Shown: positions 15,968 to 24,890 of the stretch, in pieces
Layout: each line of letters starts with the position of its first letter
How positions within the stretch are numbered: the stretch's first letter is position 1
DNA from: Nitrospira sp. ST-bin5
Lineage (GTDB): Bacteria; Nitrospirota; Nitrospiria; Nitrospirales; Nitrospiraceae
Reading direction: 5' to 3'
Assembly: GCA_002083555.1 (NCBI GenBank)
Contig: MSXN01000004.1
Coordinates: 62,001 to 126,000, forward strand
DNA: 64,000 nucleotides
Notes under the pieces: generated by a model
What the model saw: only the letters and a program-made list of their open reading frames with translations
What the model was told of the DNA's origin: nothing
Databases searched by the model: none
Made by a program: the position numbers and the translations under genes

Positions 15968-16732
15968 CTACCGAATGCCGACGAATCTTCCCCGCAATGA
16001 ATATTCGTAACTGTCCGTCAATACCTTGGTGATATCCGGGGCGTGATAATCAAATTGTTCAAATACCGTCTTGAAGCCCAGTTCGTACATCAGTCCGATG
16101 AGGTCTTCTCGTTTCACCCAAAATGACTGGCTATTATGGAAAGAGGCCCACCGAAGACCTTGCCGTTCGTCAGCGGACACATTGTCCTGAAACTCTCTAT
16201 ACCAGCGGCCCTTCAGAGATTCGTTCGTTGTCATGGGGGACAGCACATATTGGGGCTTGACCCGATCGGACTCGATCGAAAAATGCGTATCGAGAACGAG
16301 CAATTTTTTCGTCTGCTTGGCCACCTGTTCCAGGAATGCTCGTGGTTGATCCAAGTGATAGAACAGACCGCAGCAAAACACCGCGTCAAATCTGCCGTAA
16401 CGGGAAAAGTTCAACACATTATCCTGTACAAATTGCAGGTTCGGGAGACTGACATGGTCTTTCACATAGGTACAGCATTGAAAGTTCGCGTCTCGGACCT
16501 CAATGCCCACCGCCTCAAATCCCATCCTGGCAAATCCGACCGAATAGCCCCCTTCGAGACATCCCAGATCCGCAATTCTGTAATTCCCCTTGCCGGAGGG
16601 AAACACCAAATCCAACACCCTGCTGACAGAGTGAAACCCAGGCCATTGCTCCAGCAACAGTGGCGCATCGGGTATTGTGCATCTGCCGTCATCGAGCCGG
16701 ATGTTGTGCGCAGTAAAAGGAGGCACGTTCAT
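15968..16732 (-). CDS. Class I SAM-dependent methyltransferase
   Basis: This 254-residue methyltransferase shows motif I IADLGCLEGGYSVGFARMG at about 55-73, an acidic loop GIEVRD after strand 2, motif IV FDAVFCCGLFYHLDQP, and post-I elements. The FYHLDQP and RWYREFQ blocks recall the tRNA-modifying carboxymethyltransferase-like and sugar-methyltransferase-like group, but the substrate is unclear. A GTG nine bases upstream at 16741 is possible; the ATG at 16732 is preferred because AAAGG lies eight bases before it. It stands alone between a spacer and a divergent MBL-fold gene. Confidence 0.85.
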   Translation of the reverse strand: MNVPPFTAHNIRLDDGRCTIPDAPLLLEQWPGFHSVSRVLDLVFPSGKGNYRIADLGCLEGGYSVGFARMGFEAVGIEVRDANFQCCTYVKDHVSLPNLQFVQDNVLNFSRYGRFDAVFCCGLFYHLDQPRAFLEQVAKQTKKLLVLDTHFSIESDRVKPQYVLSPMTTNESLKGRWYREFQDNVSADERQGLRWASFHNSQSFWVKREDLIGLMYELGFKTVFEQFDYHAPDITKVLTDSYEYSLRGRFVGIR

Positions 16733-17054
16733 ACCAAGCACCTTTCATGAAATTGTTATTTCATCACTTTCCACTGCTGTACCCCGGATGTGAATTCCAC
16801 GCCTTGTATGCCCCAAAACTCTGAGTCTGTCCATATCAGAAACGGACATTGGACCTGCCGGCTGGGGCTCTGAATGGACAGACGATGACAACGCAAGAAT
16901 CATGGGCTGGTCCTGCAGTCCAACACCCCCAGCAGCAGCGCCACGCCCTCCATCTCCCGCCTCGCCTACCCCCGCGATAGACCACACCGCCAGGACAAGG
17001 TACAATGACCGCGCTTCCTGACTCCCTTCGCAACAGATTTTCCAGGTACATCCT
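16733..17054. other. Divergent intergenic region
   Basis: This 322-base region separates the minus-strand methyltransferase from the plus-strand MBL-fold hydrolase and must carry both promoters. A short reading frame overlaps it in reverse but has no recognisable motifs. No operator-like palindrome was noticed. Confidence 0.4.
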
Positions 17055-17792
17055 ATGGCAGTCAGCACGACCTACACCGTCACCGTCCTCTTGGACGTCA
17101 ACGAGATTCAAGACGTGGACGACCGGGCGGAAAGCCGCAGCTATATCGTCGGTGATCGCGAGTCCAAGCAGGCCGTGATCATCGATGCCGTCATCGAAAA
17201 CGTCGAACGCGACCTTCGACTCATCAACGAGCTTGGGCTCACCCTCCGCTTTGCCGTCGAAACGCACATCCATGCCGATCACATCACCGGCGCCTCGGCC
17301 ATCAAAGATCGAACCGGCGCGCAGATCGTGTACGGCGGCGGCGCCAAGGGCGAGGTTACTGGTGCGGATCTGTTCCTGTTCGAGGGCGAGGCGCTGCGGC
17401 TCGGTCAGACGTCACTGACGGCGCTGGCAACCCCCGGTCATACGAACGGCTGCACGAGCTACGTGCTCCCTGGCGCCGTCTTCACGGGCGATGCGTTGTT
17501 CATCCGCGGCAACGGCCGGACCGATTTTCAGGGCGGCTCGCCGGAGAAACTGTTCGACTCCGTTCGGAAGAAACTGTTCGCGCTGCCGGACGACACGATC
17601 GTCTACCCCGGACATGATTATCAGGGCCGAGTCGCTTCCACGATCGGCGAGGAAAAGCGATTCAACGAACGCCTCAACCTCTCGATCGACCGGACGGCCT
17701 TCGTCGACATGATGAATCGGAGAAACGTGCCACGTCCGGCCAAAATGGATATCGCCATCCCCGCTAACATGCGAGCCGGCCGGGCCACCTGA
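17055..17792 (+). CDS. MBL-fold hydrolase, ETHE1-like persulfide dioxygenase type
   Basis: This 245-residue metallo-beta-lactamase-fold protein has the metal-binding motif THIHADH (about 71-77), the second ligand region ATPGHTNGCTSY (about 124-135), GDALFIRGNGRTDFQGG (about 146-162) and a terminal PGHDY. The TDFQ-GG block and H-A-D-H arrangement are typical of ETHE1/Blh persulfide dioxygenases, which oxidise glutathione persulfide to sulfite at a mononuclear iron. A general glyoxalase-II-like thioesterase is less likely given GRTDFQGG. It seems monocistronic. The last 40 residues form a C-terminal extension ending RPAKMDIAIPANM, as in this subfamily. Confidence 0.87.
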   Translation: MAVSTTYTVTVLLDVNEIQDVDDRAESRSYIVGDRESKQAVIIDAVIENVERDLRLINELGLTLRFAVETHIHADHITGASAIKDRTGAQIVYGGGAKGEVTGADLFLFEGEALRLGQTSLTALATPGHTNGCTSYVLPGAVFTGDALFIRGNGRTDFQGGSPEKLFDSVRKKLFALPDDTIVYPGHDYQGRVASTIGEEKRFNERLNLSIDRTAFVDMMNRRNVPRPAKMDIAIPANMRAGRAT

Positions 17793-17948
17793 TCACTCAA
17801 TACAAAAGCTAGAAGAAGACCGGAACATTCTGAATGTCCCAGTGCATGGCCGCCCAGCGCCTCCCTCGCCTCGCAGGCTCTTTCCCGAATGCGCCCCTTT
17901 CCCCTTGCGCATGATAGATTTAGTTTAATCATACGCGGAGGAAACCCA

Positions 17949-18410
17949 TTGAGGGTCTTGCGAAGAACTCCCCTACTACTCAGCCGCCCTGAGCTCTCTC
18001 TGGCCGGTCGCTTGTTCGTCACGCTTGTCGTCGCGGTGCTTGCGGTCGTTCCTGCCAGGGCGGAGAATTTTCGCTCCGACTCGAAGCGACTCGGCAACTC
18101 TAAGATGGACATCGTTCTCACCGAGGTCCAGCGCCAGGCAAGAACCTCCATCGTCGTGATTCAGATCACGGCCATCGGTTCGTCGGTGGGCTCCTCGTTC
18201 TTTATCCTCTGCAGCCTGCGCGACCTCGCCCGGCAACGCAGCCACTCCCGCTATATCGTCAAGGCGGAGGATGTACCCCGCCGCAACCAGATGCTGGTCG
18301 GGTTTCTCAACGGCCGTACCGAAGAACCGGCAGGGCTCGATCCGCGGCTGGCGGGACAGCCGGTGATCGACCTCGACTACTTCGCGCCGATCTGCGACAA
18401 GATGAACTGA
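17949..18410 (+). CDS. Secreted hypothetical protein (TTG start)
   Basis: The TTG at 17949 is chosen because GGAGG lies eight bases upstream and the protein then opens with a signal sequence (RLFVTLVVAVLAVVPARA, cleavage after ARA). The 153-residue product has a second hydrophobic stretch, VVIQITAIGSSVGSSFFILCSL, and a C-terminal half containing PRRNQMLVGFL and DLDYFAPICDKM. No domain is recognised. An earlier ATG at 17889 would place 20 charged residues before the signal peptide and is unlikely. It is probably periplasmic and monocistronic. Confidence 0.72.
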   Translation: MRVLRRTPLLLSRPELSLAGRLFVTLVVAVLAVVPARAENFRSDSKRLGNSKMDIVLTEVQRQARTSIVVIQITAIGSSVGSSFFILCSLRDLARQRSHSRYIVKAEDVPRRNQMLVGFLNGRTEEPAGLDPRLAGQPVIDLDYFAPICDKMN

Positions 18411-18550
18411 ATCGGATCCCCGATACAGTCGAGCGCCTCTCGCTGCACATCCGGCCTCAGTCGAAGGAAGATATTTAGAGAGGAAAAGAACGATCGAGAA
18501 GGGGATGACACCATCACGTCAGGTACGGGCACATGGCGCGGCCCTGACTT

Positions 18551-18796
18551 CTATAGCGCTGTCTCTGCTGCTTTGGCCGCGTATCGCTGTATCTCGCGGT
18601 CCGGAATGATGATATTCACGATCTCGCCGTCTTCGTAGATATCTGCGACATTGAGCGCTCCACTCACGATCAGCGCTCCAAGTTCCTCTTCGCTGATATT
18701 CAGGCGTGTCGCGGTCGCTGCAGGAGAGTGACCCCGTAGACCGGGATCCCGCTCAAGCGCTGTCATCCATTCTGTTGGCGAGTATCGTTTTCTCAT
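18551..18796 (-). CDS. Small hypothetical protein, possible HTH
   Basis: This 81-residue protein contains GHSPAATATRLNISEEELGA followed by LIVSGALNVADIYEDGEIVN, where a helix-turn-helix-like segment leads into a short strand and the terminal IIIPDREIQRYAA. That layout fits small excisionase- or MerR-like DNA-binding proteins, but the match is by eye only. The ATG lacks a clear Shine-Dalgarno. It lies alone between the secreted hypothetical protein and threonine ammonia-lyase. Confidence 0.55.
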   Translation of the reverse strand: MRKRYSPTEWMTALERDPGLRGHSPAATATRLNISEEELGALIVSGALNVADIYEDGEIVNIIIPDREIQRYAAKAAETAL

Positions 18797-18883
18797 GCAC
18801 GCAGTCTATAGAAAGCTCTGCCCCATTTCAAAGGCCTCGAAGAAAGCCGCCCGTCCCCGAGGCGTTCCCGTCGCCACCGGCAC

Positions 18884-20092
18884 TCATTCGACGACGCTGA
18901 ATTCGTACCGGGCGCTCGTCAGCGCGGCCAACAGTTCCGACGCATGATCGCGACCTCTGGTTTCCATGGTGATGTCGATGGCCGCTTCGTTCAGGCTGAC
19001 CCCGTAATGCGCACGGTTGTAGGACGTCTCCACGATGTTGGCGCGCGCTTTGGAGATGACCGCCGTCAGGCCTTCCAACGCGCCGGGATAGTCCGGAAGC
19101 AGGATGCGCAGGCGCAACCGCCTGCCGTCCCGCACCATGCCCTGTTCGATAATTCTCGCGAGCAGATTGACATCGAGATTGCCGCCGGACACCAGGACCG
19201 CAATGTTCTTCCCGCGGTGATCCGTTTTGCCTTGCAGAACGGCGGCCAGCGCCACGGCTCCGGCCCCTTCTGCCAACGTTTTTTCGCCTTCCAGTAAAGT
19301 CAGGATCGCCTCCGCAATGTCGTCTTCATCGACCGTCACCATCCGATCGACATAGCGGCTCACGAGCGGCACGGTGCGCTGACCTGCCCGTCGAACGGCG
19401 ATGCCGTCGGCCAACGTCGATTTCGCAGGGAGATCAACCGGTCCCTGCTGCTGCAGCGCCGCTTGCATCGACGGCAGCCGGGCGGTTTGCACGCCGACGA
19501 TCTCGACCCGGGGGTTGCGCTCCTTGACCGCGCACCCGATGCCCCCGATCAGCCCGCCCCCTCCGACCGGCACGACAATCACGTCCAGATCCGGGTTCTG
19601 TTTCAACAGCTCCAACCCGATGGTCCCTTGCCCCGCGATGACCGCATCGTCATCGAAGGGGTGTATGAATACCGCCTTACGCTCCCGGCTCCGTTCAATG
19701 GCGGCCGCGCAGGCCTCGTCGTAGTTGTCGCCATGCAGCACGACATCCGCCCCGTAGGCGCGCGTGGCCGACAACTTGATCAAGGGCGTCAAGCGAGGCA
19801 TCCAGATTTGAGCCGGAATGCCACGCTGGGTCGCGTGATAGGCCACGCCCTGCCCATGGTTTCCTGCCGAAGCTGCGATCACTCCCTGACGCCGCTCCTC
19901 GTCCGTCAGAGTCAGGATACGATTCAGCGCCCCGCGCTCCTTGAACGCGCCAGTCATCTGCAAATTTTCCAGCTTGAGGAAGACGGAATTGCCCGTCAGG
20001 CGGGATAGCATCTTCGAGTGCATCAACGGCGATTCATAGATGGATGCACCGATGCGAGCAGCGGCTGCTTCGATCGACTCAAGATTGACCAT
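18884..20092 (-). CDS. ilvA: Threonine ammonia-lyase with ACT domain
   Basis: This 402-residue PLP enzyme converts threonine to 2-oxobutanoate and ammonia, the first committed step toward isoleucine. K51 in TGAFKERGA is the PLP Schiff-base lysine, SAGNHGQGVAYHA follows, and VPVGGGGLIGGIG is the phosphate-binding glycine loop. From about residue 325 an ACT-type domain (LRLRILLPDYPGALEGLTAV) probably mediates feedback control. The 400-residue length with a single ACT domain matches the shorter class rather than E. coli IlvA (514 residues, two ACT-like domains). Substrate specificity (threonine versus serine) cannot be fixed from sequence. It is monocistronic, with a terminator upstream at 20144-20171 that isolates it from the gene to its right. 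Confidence 0.93.
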   Translation of the reverse strand: MVNLESIEAAAARIGASIYESPLMHSKMLSRLTGNSVFLKLENLQMTGAFKERGALNRILTLTDEERRQGVIAASAGNHGQGVAYHATQRGIPAQIWMPRLTPLIKLSATRAYGADVVLHGDNYDEACAAAIERSRERKAVFIHPFDDDAVIAGQGTIGLELLKQNPDLDVIVVPVGGGGLIGGIGCAVKERNPRVEIVGVQTARLPSMQAALQQQGPVDLPAKSTLADGIAVRRAGQRTVPLVSRYVDRMVTVDEDDIAEAILTLLEGEKTLAEGAGAVALAAVLQGKTDHRGKNIAVLVSGGNLDVNLLARIIEQGMVRDGRRLRLRILLPDYPGALEGLTAVISKARANIVETSYNRAHYGVSLNEAAIDITMETRGRDHASELLAALTSARYEFSVVE

Positions 20093-20143
20093 ACCCCGTT
20101 CTCCCTTCCCGTGATTCCTTCAGGCCCCTGCGCAAAAAGAAAA

Positions 20144-20171
20144 CCCCTGGTGGAACCGAATCCGCCAGGGG
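20144..20171 (-). terminator. Intrinsic terminator for leftward transcription
   Basis: CCCCTGGTGGA and TCCGCCAGGGG form an 11-bp stem with one mismatch or wobble around a 6-base loop. On the minus strand the hairpin is followed by TTTTCTTTTTG. It would stop transcripts coming from the right (the SGNH hydrolase gene and the gene remnant) before ilvA. Confidence 0.7.
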
Positions 20172-20710
20172 CCGTTGCTCGCGTGTGTGTCCAGTCGCAG
20201 GCAGGCTCAGGCGGAGCGGGCGATCATGATCGCCGCCGCCATGCTAATTCCGATGCTCTGCCGAATGGTTGTCATCATGTCACGATAGGTGGCCGCTTCA
20301 TTACCTTCCAGAAATTTATATCACTCACGGATGGACGTATCAAGCATTCGCCCATTGTCGCTCCCCCGCCCGTCCCTTTTCCATTGCTGCTCACTGGACA
20401 ATCTAGCCGAACATCTGCGAAGGCACGGTGCCCTGCATCGCCTCGGGAATCGGCTGTCCCATCAGACGCAAGCAGGTCGGCGCCACATCGAGCACTGACA
20501 AGGTGGGAAGCCGACTCCGACCGGAAATGCCCGCTCCGGCATCACTTTCGATCCGATCGGGCGCAGGGTTCGATACCACCCGTCGTGATACACGGCAGGG
20601 ACATCACGCAATACCGGGAGGATCAGCGGCGACAGTTGAGACAGAAATAATCGCACATGCTCTTATTCATCACATCGTATGACGTATGACGGAAACGGCG
20701 TGACGCGCGC
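20172..20710. other. Region of decayed coding sequence
   Basis: No intact gene is visible over about 540 bases, although several short frames exist on both strands. In reverse, around 20240-20330, a frame reading KFLEGNEAATYRDMMTTIRQ and then IGISMAAAIMIARSA ends properly, but an in-frame stop lies just before it and no start codon is present; it may be the end of a second decayed gene. Confidence 0.45.
20403..20515 (-). pseudogene. Remnant of alkaline-phosphatase-superfamily protein C-terminus
   Basis: Reading leftward, one frame gives LPTLSVLDVAPTCLRLMGQP followed by IPEAMQGTVPSQMFG and a stop. That is the typical C-terminal end (S-V-L-D-V-A-P-T-x-L-x-L-M-G-x-P-x-P) of type I phosphodiesterase, sulfatase or alkaline phosphatase family proteins. 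Upstream coding is in a different frame and cannot be followed for more than about 60 residues, so only a broken tail remains. The exact family cannot be fixed. Confidence 0.5.
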
Positions 20711-21958
20711 TTAGCGTCCGCGGGATGGCCGCATCGTCGATTGACGTTGCTTGATAGCCTCGGCGATCACTCCGGCCACTATTTCATTCGCCTTCGCCGA
20801 ATAATGCTCCCCTACAAATAACTCGTTGAGATCCTCCTCTTTCACCTGAGCATAGAGCTGTTGCGCGGTCTCCACAGTATCGTGCCGCTGTTTAACGGCC
20901 TCCAGCAGATCCTGATACGGCAAGGGGCGTGCGGCACTCACATACTGAAAATTCCATTTCGGGATGAAGGCGGCTACGAGAAAGGCGGCCCCCTGTCGCT
21001 CCACATCGGATTGGAGTTCGCTTAAGATTGCGAGGGCCAATTGGCTCGGCTCGTTCTCGATCGCATAGAATGCGGGGTCTTCCCCTTCCGCCGACCACTG
21101 GCCGATTAGTGCCATGACGACAGCCACCAGTTTGCTCTTCAACCAGATATGCTCTTCATAGTCGGCCGTTCGATAGTAGTACTCGTAACGGCGATTCTCC
21201 CATCTCTCAATGTGCGCATAGAGGGCTAACAGTTCCTCCGGCGATACGGTCGGTATGTTAATCGCTTCCAGGTGGCGACCGTCCAGAATAAAGCGCGGTT
21301 TGGACAAGGGCATGCGGGAAGGCCTGTGGTAGAACATTCTCAAGATGTTGAGGTTGCGCTTCACGTTCTCTGGTTGAAATCCGAAAATGACGAGATCCGG
21401 ATGAAATGCCGCGCCTGACGTCTTCCAGCGCAGATAGGCTTGATCCATGCCGTAGCCCGGCGCCCCCAGGTTGACGATCTCGGCCTGGATCCCTGCTTCG
21501 GTCAATTTCTTCTGCAGATATGCACCCCAGGTCTGTTCAAAGGGAACTTCGTCGCCATGGGTATAGGAATCCCCCAGCAAAACCACCCGCAGACCGTCGC
21601 TCCTTGCCGGTGTTCCTTCATCGCTCGCTCTCGCTCGCACACCCTCGCGATTCGCATGATACAACCCGTTCTCGGAGGTGCTGCCTGGCCTTTGCACCCA
21701 CCCCAGTGTGGAGTCGTACATCAGATAGGACCGCCCGGAACGATACTTCTCCAGCATATCGTTGACCGCATGGACGGGCACGCGAAACGGCTTGAGATAG
21801 AGGGTCTTGTTCAGGATAGAGAGCCGGCAGGTTCCATCGGAGTCATAGGCCACGAGATACCGAACGGCCATCTCACCGGAGAGCAGACTCAGCGCTACCA
21901 CCAGCGCAGTAACCACGAGCATAAAGATCGTTTGCCGCGTACGCCCAGTGTTTCGCAT
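20711..21958 (-). CDS. Membrane-anchored SGNH/GDSL hydrolase
   Basis: This 415-residue protein has one N-terminal membrane segment (IFMLVVTALVVALSLLSG, about 11-28) and a periplasmic SGNH domain. VVLLGDSYTHGDEV (about 125-138) is block I with the nucleophile serine, NLGAPGYGMDQ block II, GFQPENVKRN block III with the oxyanion asparagine, and GEHYSAKANEIVA near the C-terminus holds the block V histidine. Such proteins often add or remove acetyl groups on extracellular polysaccharides. No glycosyltransferase neighbours are present, so the substrate is open. It is probably monocistronic and ends before a decayed region and a terminator. Confidence 0.85.
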   Translation of the reverse strand: MRNTGRTRQTIFMLVVTALVVALSLLSGEMAVRYLVAYDSDGTCRLSILNKTLYLKPFRVPVHAVNDMLEKYRSGRSYLMYDSTLGWVQRPGSTSENGLYHANREGVRARASDEGTPARSDGLRVVLLGDSYTHGDEVPFEQTWGAYLQKKLTEAGIQAEIVNLGAPGYGMDQAYLRWKTSGAAFHPDLVIFGFQPENVKRNLNILRMFYHRPSRMPLSKPRFILDGRHLEAINIPTVSPEELLALYAHIERWENRRYEYYYRTADYEEHIWLKSKLVAVVMALIGQWSAEGEDPAFYAIENEPSQLALAILSELQSDVERQGAAFLVAAFIPKWNFQYVSAARPLPYQDLLEAVKQRHDTVETAQQLYAQVKEEDLNELFVGEHYSAKANEIVAGVIAEAIKQRQSTMRPSRGR

Positions 21959-22039
21959 CGAGGATTCTAGGGATGATGAAGATGAATATGCAATCTTGCC
22001 TCATCACGGGAGAGGGGACAACATTGAAAGAGTTCGGCA

Positions 22040-22080
22040 CGGATCCCATTTCCCGGCGCATCGCCGTCCTGTACTTTCCC
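22040..22080. repeat. CATTTCCCGGCGCA repeat core
   Basis: GGATCCCATTTCCCGGCGCA followed by TCGCCGTCCTG and pyrimidine-rich sequence matches the core found at 10419, 11605 and 13717. It lies in the leader of the lipoprotein gene at 22177. Confidence 0.45.
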
Positions 22081-22176
22081 TCCCCCTCCTCTTTTTCACA
22101 TTTTGTTATACGACAATCTGTCCATCGGGTACCTTACGACTATATAACTCAGTCGGCCTCACGAAGGAGGAGTGAC

Positions 22177-22779
22177 ATGCCCCCGTCTCACGTTTGCCTC
22201 AGCCGGGCTACCGGCCTCGCACTTATTCTTGCCGTCTTGACCGGGTGTTCGGTCACCATGAGTGCAAAAGATATCCCATCGCTACAGACGACCAGCCCGC
22301 TCACCAGCCCGCGATCCCAGTCCTTCATCTTGCACCCGTTCACTGATCAGCAGAACCTGGCCTCGCCGGTGATTCTTCAAGTCGCCTTCAACAAATTGAC
22401 GCTAGAAGAGTCTCCGGCAGCGATGATAACTTCCGCCGTGCACCGAGAGTTGGAGCGCACCGGCCATCGCCCGATCCAAGACGGCCAGCAATCAAAAGGA
22501 GACTTTTTGATTGACGGCACCGTGACTCAGCATTCACTCCGCCGCGACATCGGCAACTCCCTGACCACCATCACTGGCAATGTCGAGATCACCATCACGG
22601 TCCGTCCTGCAGCCGGGGGCAAGAAGGCATTCACGAAGCGCTATCGGGGATACCACTTCGCTAATGGGCCGGATCTCCCGCCTAAGGTCTGGAAAGACAT
22701 ATTGGGTCAGGCCATCGCCGACTCGGTTAAGAACCTGTCGATGGATCGCGACCTAGCCGCCTTCATTCACTCGCTGTGA
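22177..22779 (+). CDS. YajG-like lipoprotein
   Basis: The start is set at the ATG at 22177, which has GGAGGAG six bases upstream and begins a lipoprotein signal peptide with lipobox LTGC (cysteine near residue 24); the longer reading would bury it. The 200-residue product has the shape of YajG-family lipoproteins: an N-terminal strand region SFILHPFTDQQN, LTLEESPAAMITSAVHRELE, a helix-strand SKGDFLIDGTVTQHSL and the closing ILGQAIADSVKNLSMDRDLA followed by FI. YajG members are of unknown function and some lie near ampG. No neighbour helps here. Confidence 0.8.
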   Translation: MPPSHVCLSRATGLALILAVLTGCSVTMSAKDIPSLQTTSPLTSPRSQSFILHPFTDQQNLASPVILQVAFNKLTLEESPAAMITSAVHRELERTGHRPIQDGQQSKGDFLIDGTVTQHSLRRDIGNSLTTITGNVEITITVRPAAGGKKAFTKRYRGYHFANGPDLPPKVWKDILGQAIADSVKNLSMDRDLAAFIHSL

Positions 22780-22902
22780 GGGAAGAGCCGGGAAACACCG
22801 TCACAAGCGCCGGGACTGTTCACAACGGAGCCAGAGATCCATCGCGACACCTTATTGAGGCAGGCCCGTCATCGAATCCGGGTTATTCTCTCCGCGAAAC
22901 CC

Positions 22903-23316
22903 TCACCCCCGACGCACAAACCTGATCCGAATGCGGAAGATGATAAACTCCGACGGGTGGACCGGCGCCATGCCTACCTCACAGGTCAGAACTCCATTAT
23001 CGATGTCGGCCTGCGCGATCAACGCCTCCTCGCAACGGATGAAAAAGGCTTCCGTTGCACTCCTTCCTTGCAACGCATCCTTCGCCCATAGCATGACCAA
23101 ATGCCCCCTCAGGGTCTCCTTCAGTTGCACCCTGATCTCAGGCGTATTCGTCTCGTAGATCAGCCAAGCCAGCTCGCGTTGGCAGATTTGATTCAATGAT
23201 GCCCGAGCAAGCTCCCGAGTCAGGGCAGGCATATCTAGAACACCGGAAGCACTCTCATCCACATAAATACCTGGGGCCAACAGCTCATTGGATAACGGTA
23301 GCGGGGCATTCGTCAT
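22903..23316 (-). CDS. Miniature phage-tail-sheath-like protein
   Basis: This 137-residue protein matches both ends of contractile tail sheath proteins. LLAPGIYVDE near the N-terminus is the sheath (S/T)PGVYVEE motif. From about residue 50, LAWLIYETNTPEIR, LRGHLVMLWAKDALQGRSAT, EAFFIRCEEA, IDNGVLTCEVGMAPVHPSEF and IIFRIRI follow the C-terminal sheath domain (FEPN, LW..GAL.G.T..EAF.V.C, G.L...VG.AP..PAEF). The 200 or more central residues of normal sheaths are missing. AGGAG eight bases before the ATG and an intact frame suggest a functional gene, not debris. No other tail gene lies nearby. Confidence 0.78.
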   Translation of the reverse strand: MTNAPLPLSNELLAPGIYVDESASGVLDMPALTRELARASLNQICQRELAWLIYETNTPEIRVQLKETLRGHLVMLWAKDALQGRSATEAFFIRCEEALIAQADIDNGVLTCEVGMAPVHPSEFIIFRIRIRFVRRG

Positions 23317-23584
23317 GACAGGTACTCCTTGTGTGAGGTTCGATACGAGGGAAACCTCAGCAAGCTACATGCCGAATGCCAGCAGGGCATAATGCGCCTG
23401 AATATTCACCCCCGTGTCGTAAGACGGAAGAGGTTAAGGAACGCTGACGTATCGAGATCGATACGCTGCCACGGAAAACGATACAGATTGGAGATTCGAA
23501 GGACAGCGTTGGAGTCACGGACAGTTCAGGCAGTACATGAGGGATGACCGGCGAATATTTTGAACGCCCCGGTGCCCGGGGGAA

Positions 23585-23908
23585 TCAATGCGATGGGAAT
23601 TCACTCGGCGTGAGTGTCGCTGGAGGGCGTGAAGGCTTCCTGCGCAACTCCACATCCTGATCAATCATCTTCAGGATATTCAGCTGGGACTCTAATTCGT
23701 CAATCCGTTTCTCTCGCTCGCGCAGTTGTTTTTGGAGAGACTGCACGACACTGGACTCCTCGGCAACCTGACTGCTTCTGTGCACCACCGGGATGGCGGG
23801 CGGAGCGGCGGGCGTGGTGACAGGCGCGGTGCCGCAGGCACTCAGTCCACTGGCGAGCAAGAGACCGCACCCCAGATTGAGTAAGACCTTTCTGCGCCAG
23901 CGCTTCAT
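23585..23908 (-). CDS. Small coiled-coil lipoprotein
   Basis: This 107-residue protein has a lipoprotein signal with lipobox LSAC (cysteine about residue 25) and a proline-rich linker, then a coiled coil over about 47-83 (VAEESSVVQSLQKQLRERE, KRIDELESQLNILKMIDQ). Similar short coiled-coil lipoproteins act as spacers or partners of envelope complexes, but no family is recognised. It is probably monocistronic. Confidence 0.75.
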   Translation of the reverse strand: MKRWRRKVLLNLGCGLLLASGLSACGTAPVTTPAAPPAIPVVHRSSQVAEESSVVQSLQKQLREREKRIDELESQLNILKMIDQDVELRRKPSRPPATLTPSEFPSH

Positions 23909-24246
23909 ACTCTAGATGTGCCATCAGGGGCCACATCCCGCAAGGACAATCTAGTTTCTGACCGGCCCCTGATGAACACACCACGGATATAAGCGAGCGG
24001 AAGGGCTAGCGACTGACTCGCCGCCGCCCGCAACGGCATTCTGTTCTTCAGTACCGCATTGGGACTCGTGACCAGCTCCCGCATTCTCTCCGCCAACGCC
24101 ATCGACCTCGTCTTCCCGACCTGACGCACGCGCTGGCTGAACGCCAGAATCACCGGTTGTCCGTGCATGCCCGCTCGTACAGCCATGTCGTAACAAGTAC
24201 GCATTTGTGAAGTACCGTTCGTAAACGGCGATCGCCTCAGCTCACT

Positions 24247-24286
24247 GAGATACACTTCACGTTTCACGAGCGACGCACTATCTCCC
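24247..24286. repeat. Dispersed intergenic repeat, copy 2
   Basis: GAGATACACTTCACGTTTCA followed by CGAGCGACGCACTATCTCCC matches 880-917. It lies about 50 bases past the stop of the minus-strand membrane protein at 24338. Confidence 0.6.
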
Positions 24287-24337
24287 TCCCCTCCCAATCG
24301 CCTCCGGCGTGATGGATACGCCTCCAGCTTTGCGCGC

Positions 24338-24763
24338 TTAGCAGCGGTCCGGTCGAGTGGCGTAATAAGCAAAGAGAAAGAGCGTCCCAAAGATGAGATC
24401 GACGATTCCAAACCCCACGACGACGAAGGCCAGTCGTCCTTGCGCATAGAGCCCGAGTGTGGCGAGTCCCCAGGTGAATTTCTCCAACACGGCGGGCAGC
24501 ATGAAGAGCCGATACCGTTGTACGTCCCGTGCAATCAGCAAGAACACCATCTGCCAGGCCAGAGCCACGCCGATAAAGCCATAGAAGTATTCCGGATGAT
24601 TGATCGGCGGCGGGAAGTCCCGGCCGTTTTGGCCTTCCATGAAGTATTGGGGGAAAAGCACGGCCAGACCGTAGATCCCGGCCACGAGGAAAACGCGTTT
24701 GGCGAAGGTATGTTGTGTGAGCATCTTGTTGTAATTCACGCTCAAGGCCGTCCCCTCTCGCAT
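24338..24763 (-). CDS. Four-helix integral membrane protein, unknown
   Basis: This 141-residue protein has four hydrophobic segments: about 22-40 (VFLVAGIYGLAVLFPQYFM), 59-80 (YFYGFIGVALAWQMVFLLIARD), 86-105 (LFMLPAVLEKFTWGLATLGL) and 109-134 (LAFVVVGFGIVDLIFGTLFLFAY). Charged or aromatic residues (HPEYFYGF, RDVQRYR) lie in loops. GGAGGAGAGG lies just before the ATG. The family is not recognised; a small quinone- or sterol-like carrier fold cannot be inferred. It is probably monocistronic. Confidence 0.8.
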   Translation of the reverse strand: MREGTALSVNYNKMLTQHTFAKRVFLVAGIYGLAVLFPQYFMEGQNGRDFPPPINHPEYFYGFIGVALAWQMVFLLIARDVQRYRLFMLPAVLEKFTWGLATLGLYAQGRLAFVVVGFGIVDLIFGTLFLFAYYATRPDRC

Positions 24764-24890
24764 CTACCTCTCCTCCCGCCCCATCCGTGCGATGACCACC
24801 CCGCCAGGCCATCGCGCAGGTATTGGAAAGGGGGACGGGCTGATCCGTCCCCGCCTCTTGTGTCCCCTACTCTCTCCATGGCATTCCTGG

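Noticed and set aside
23905..24534. 209-codon minus-strand frame next to the membrane protein
   Set aside because: It overlaps the well-supported membrane protein gene at 24338 and includes the dispersed repeat; no motif.
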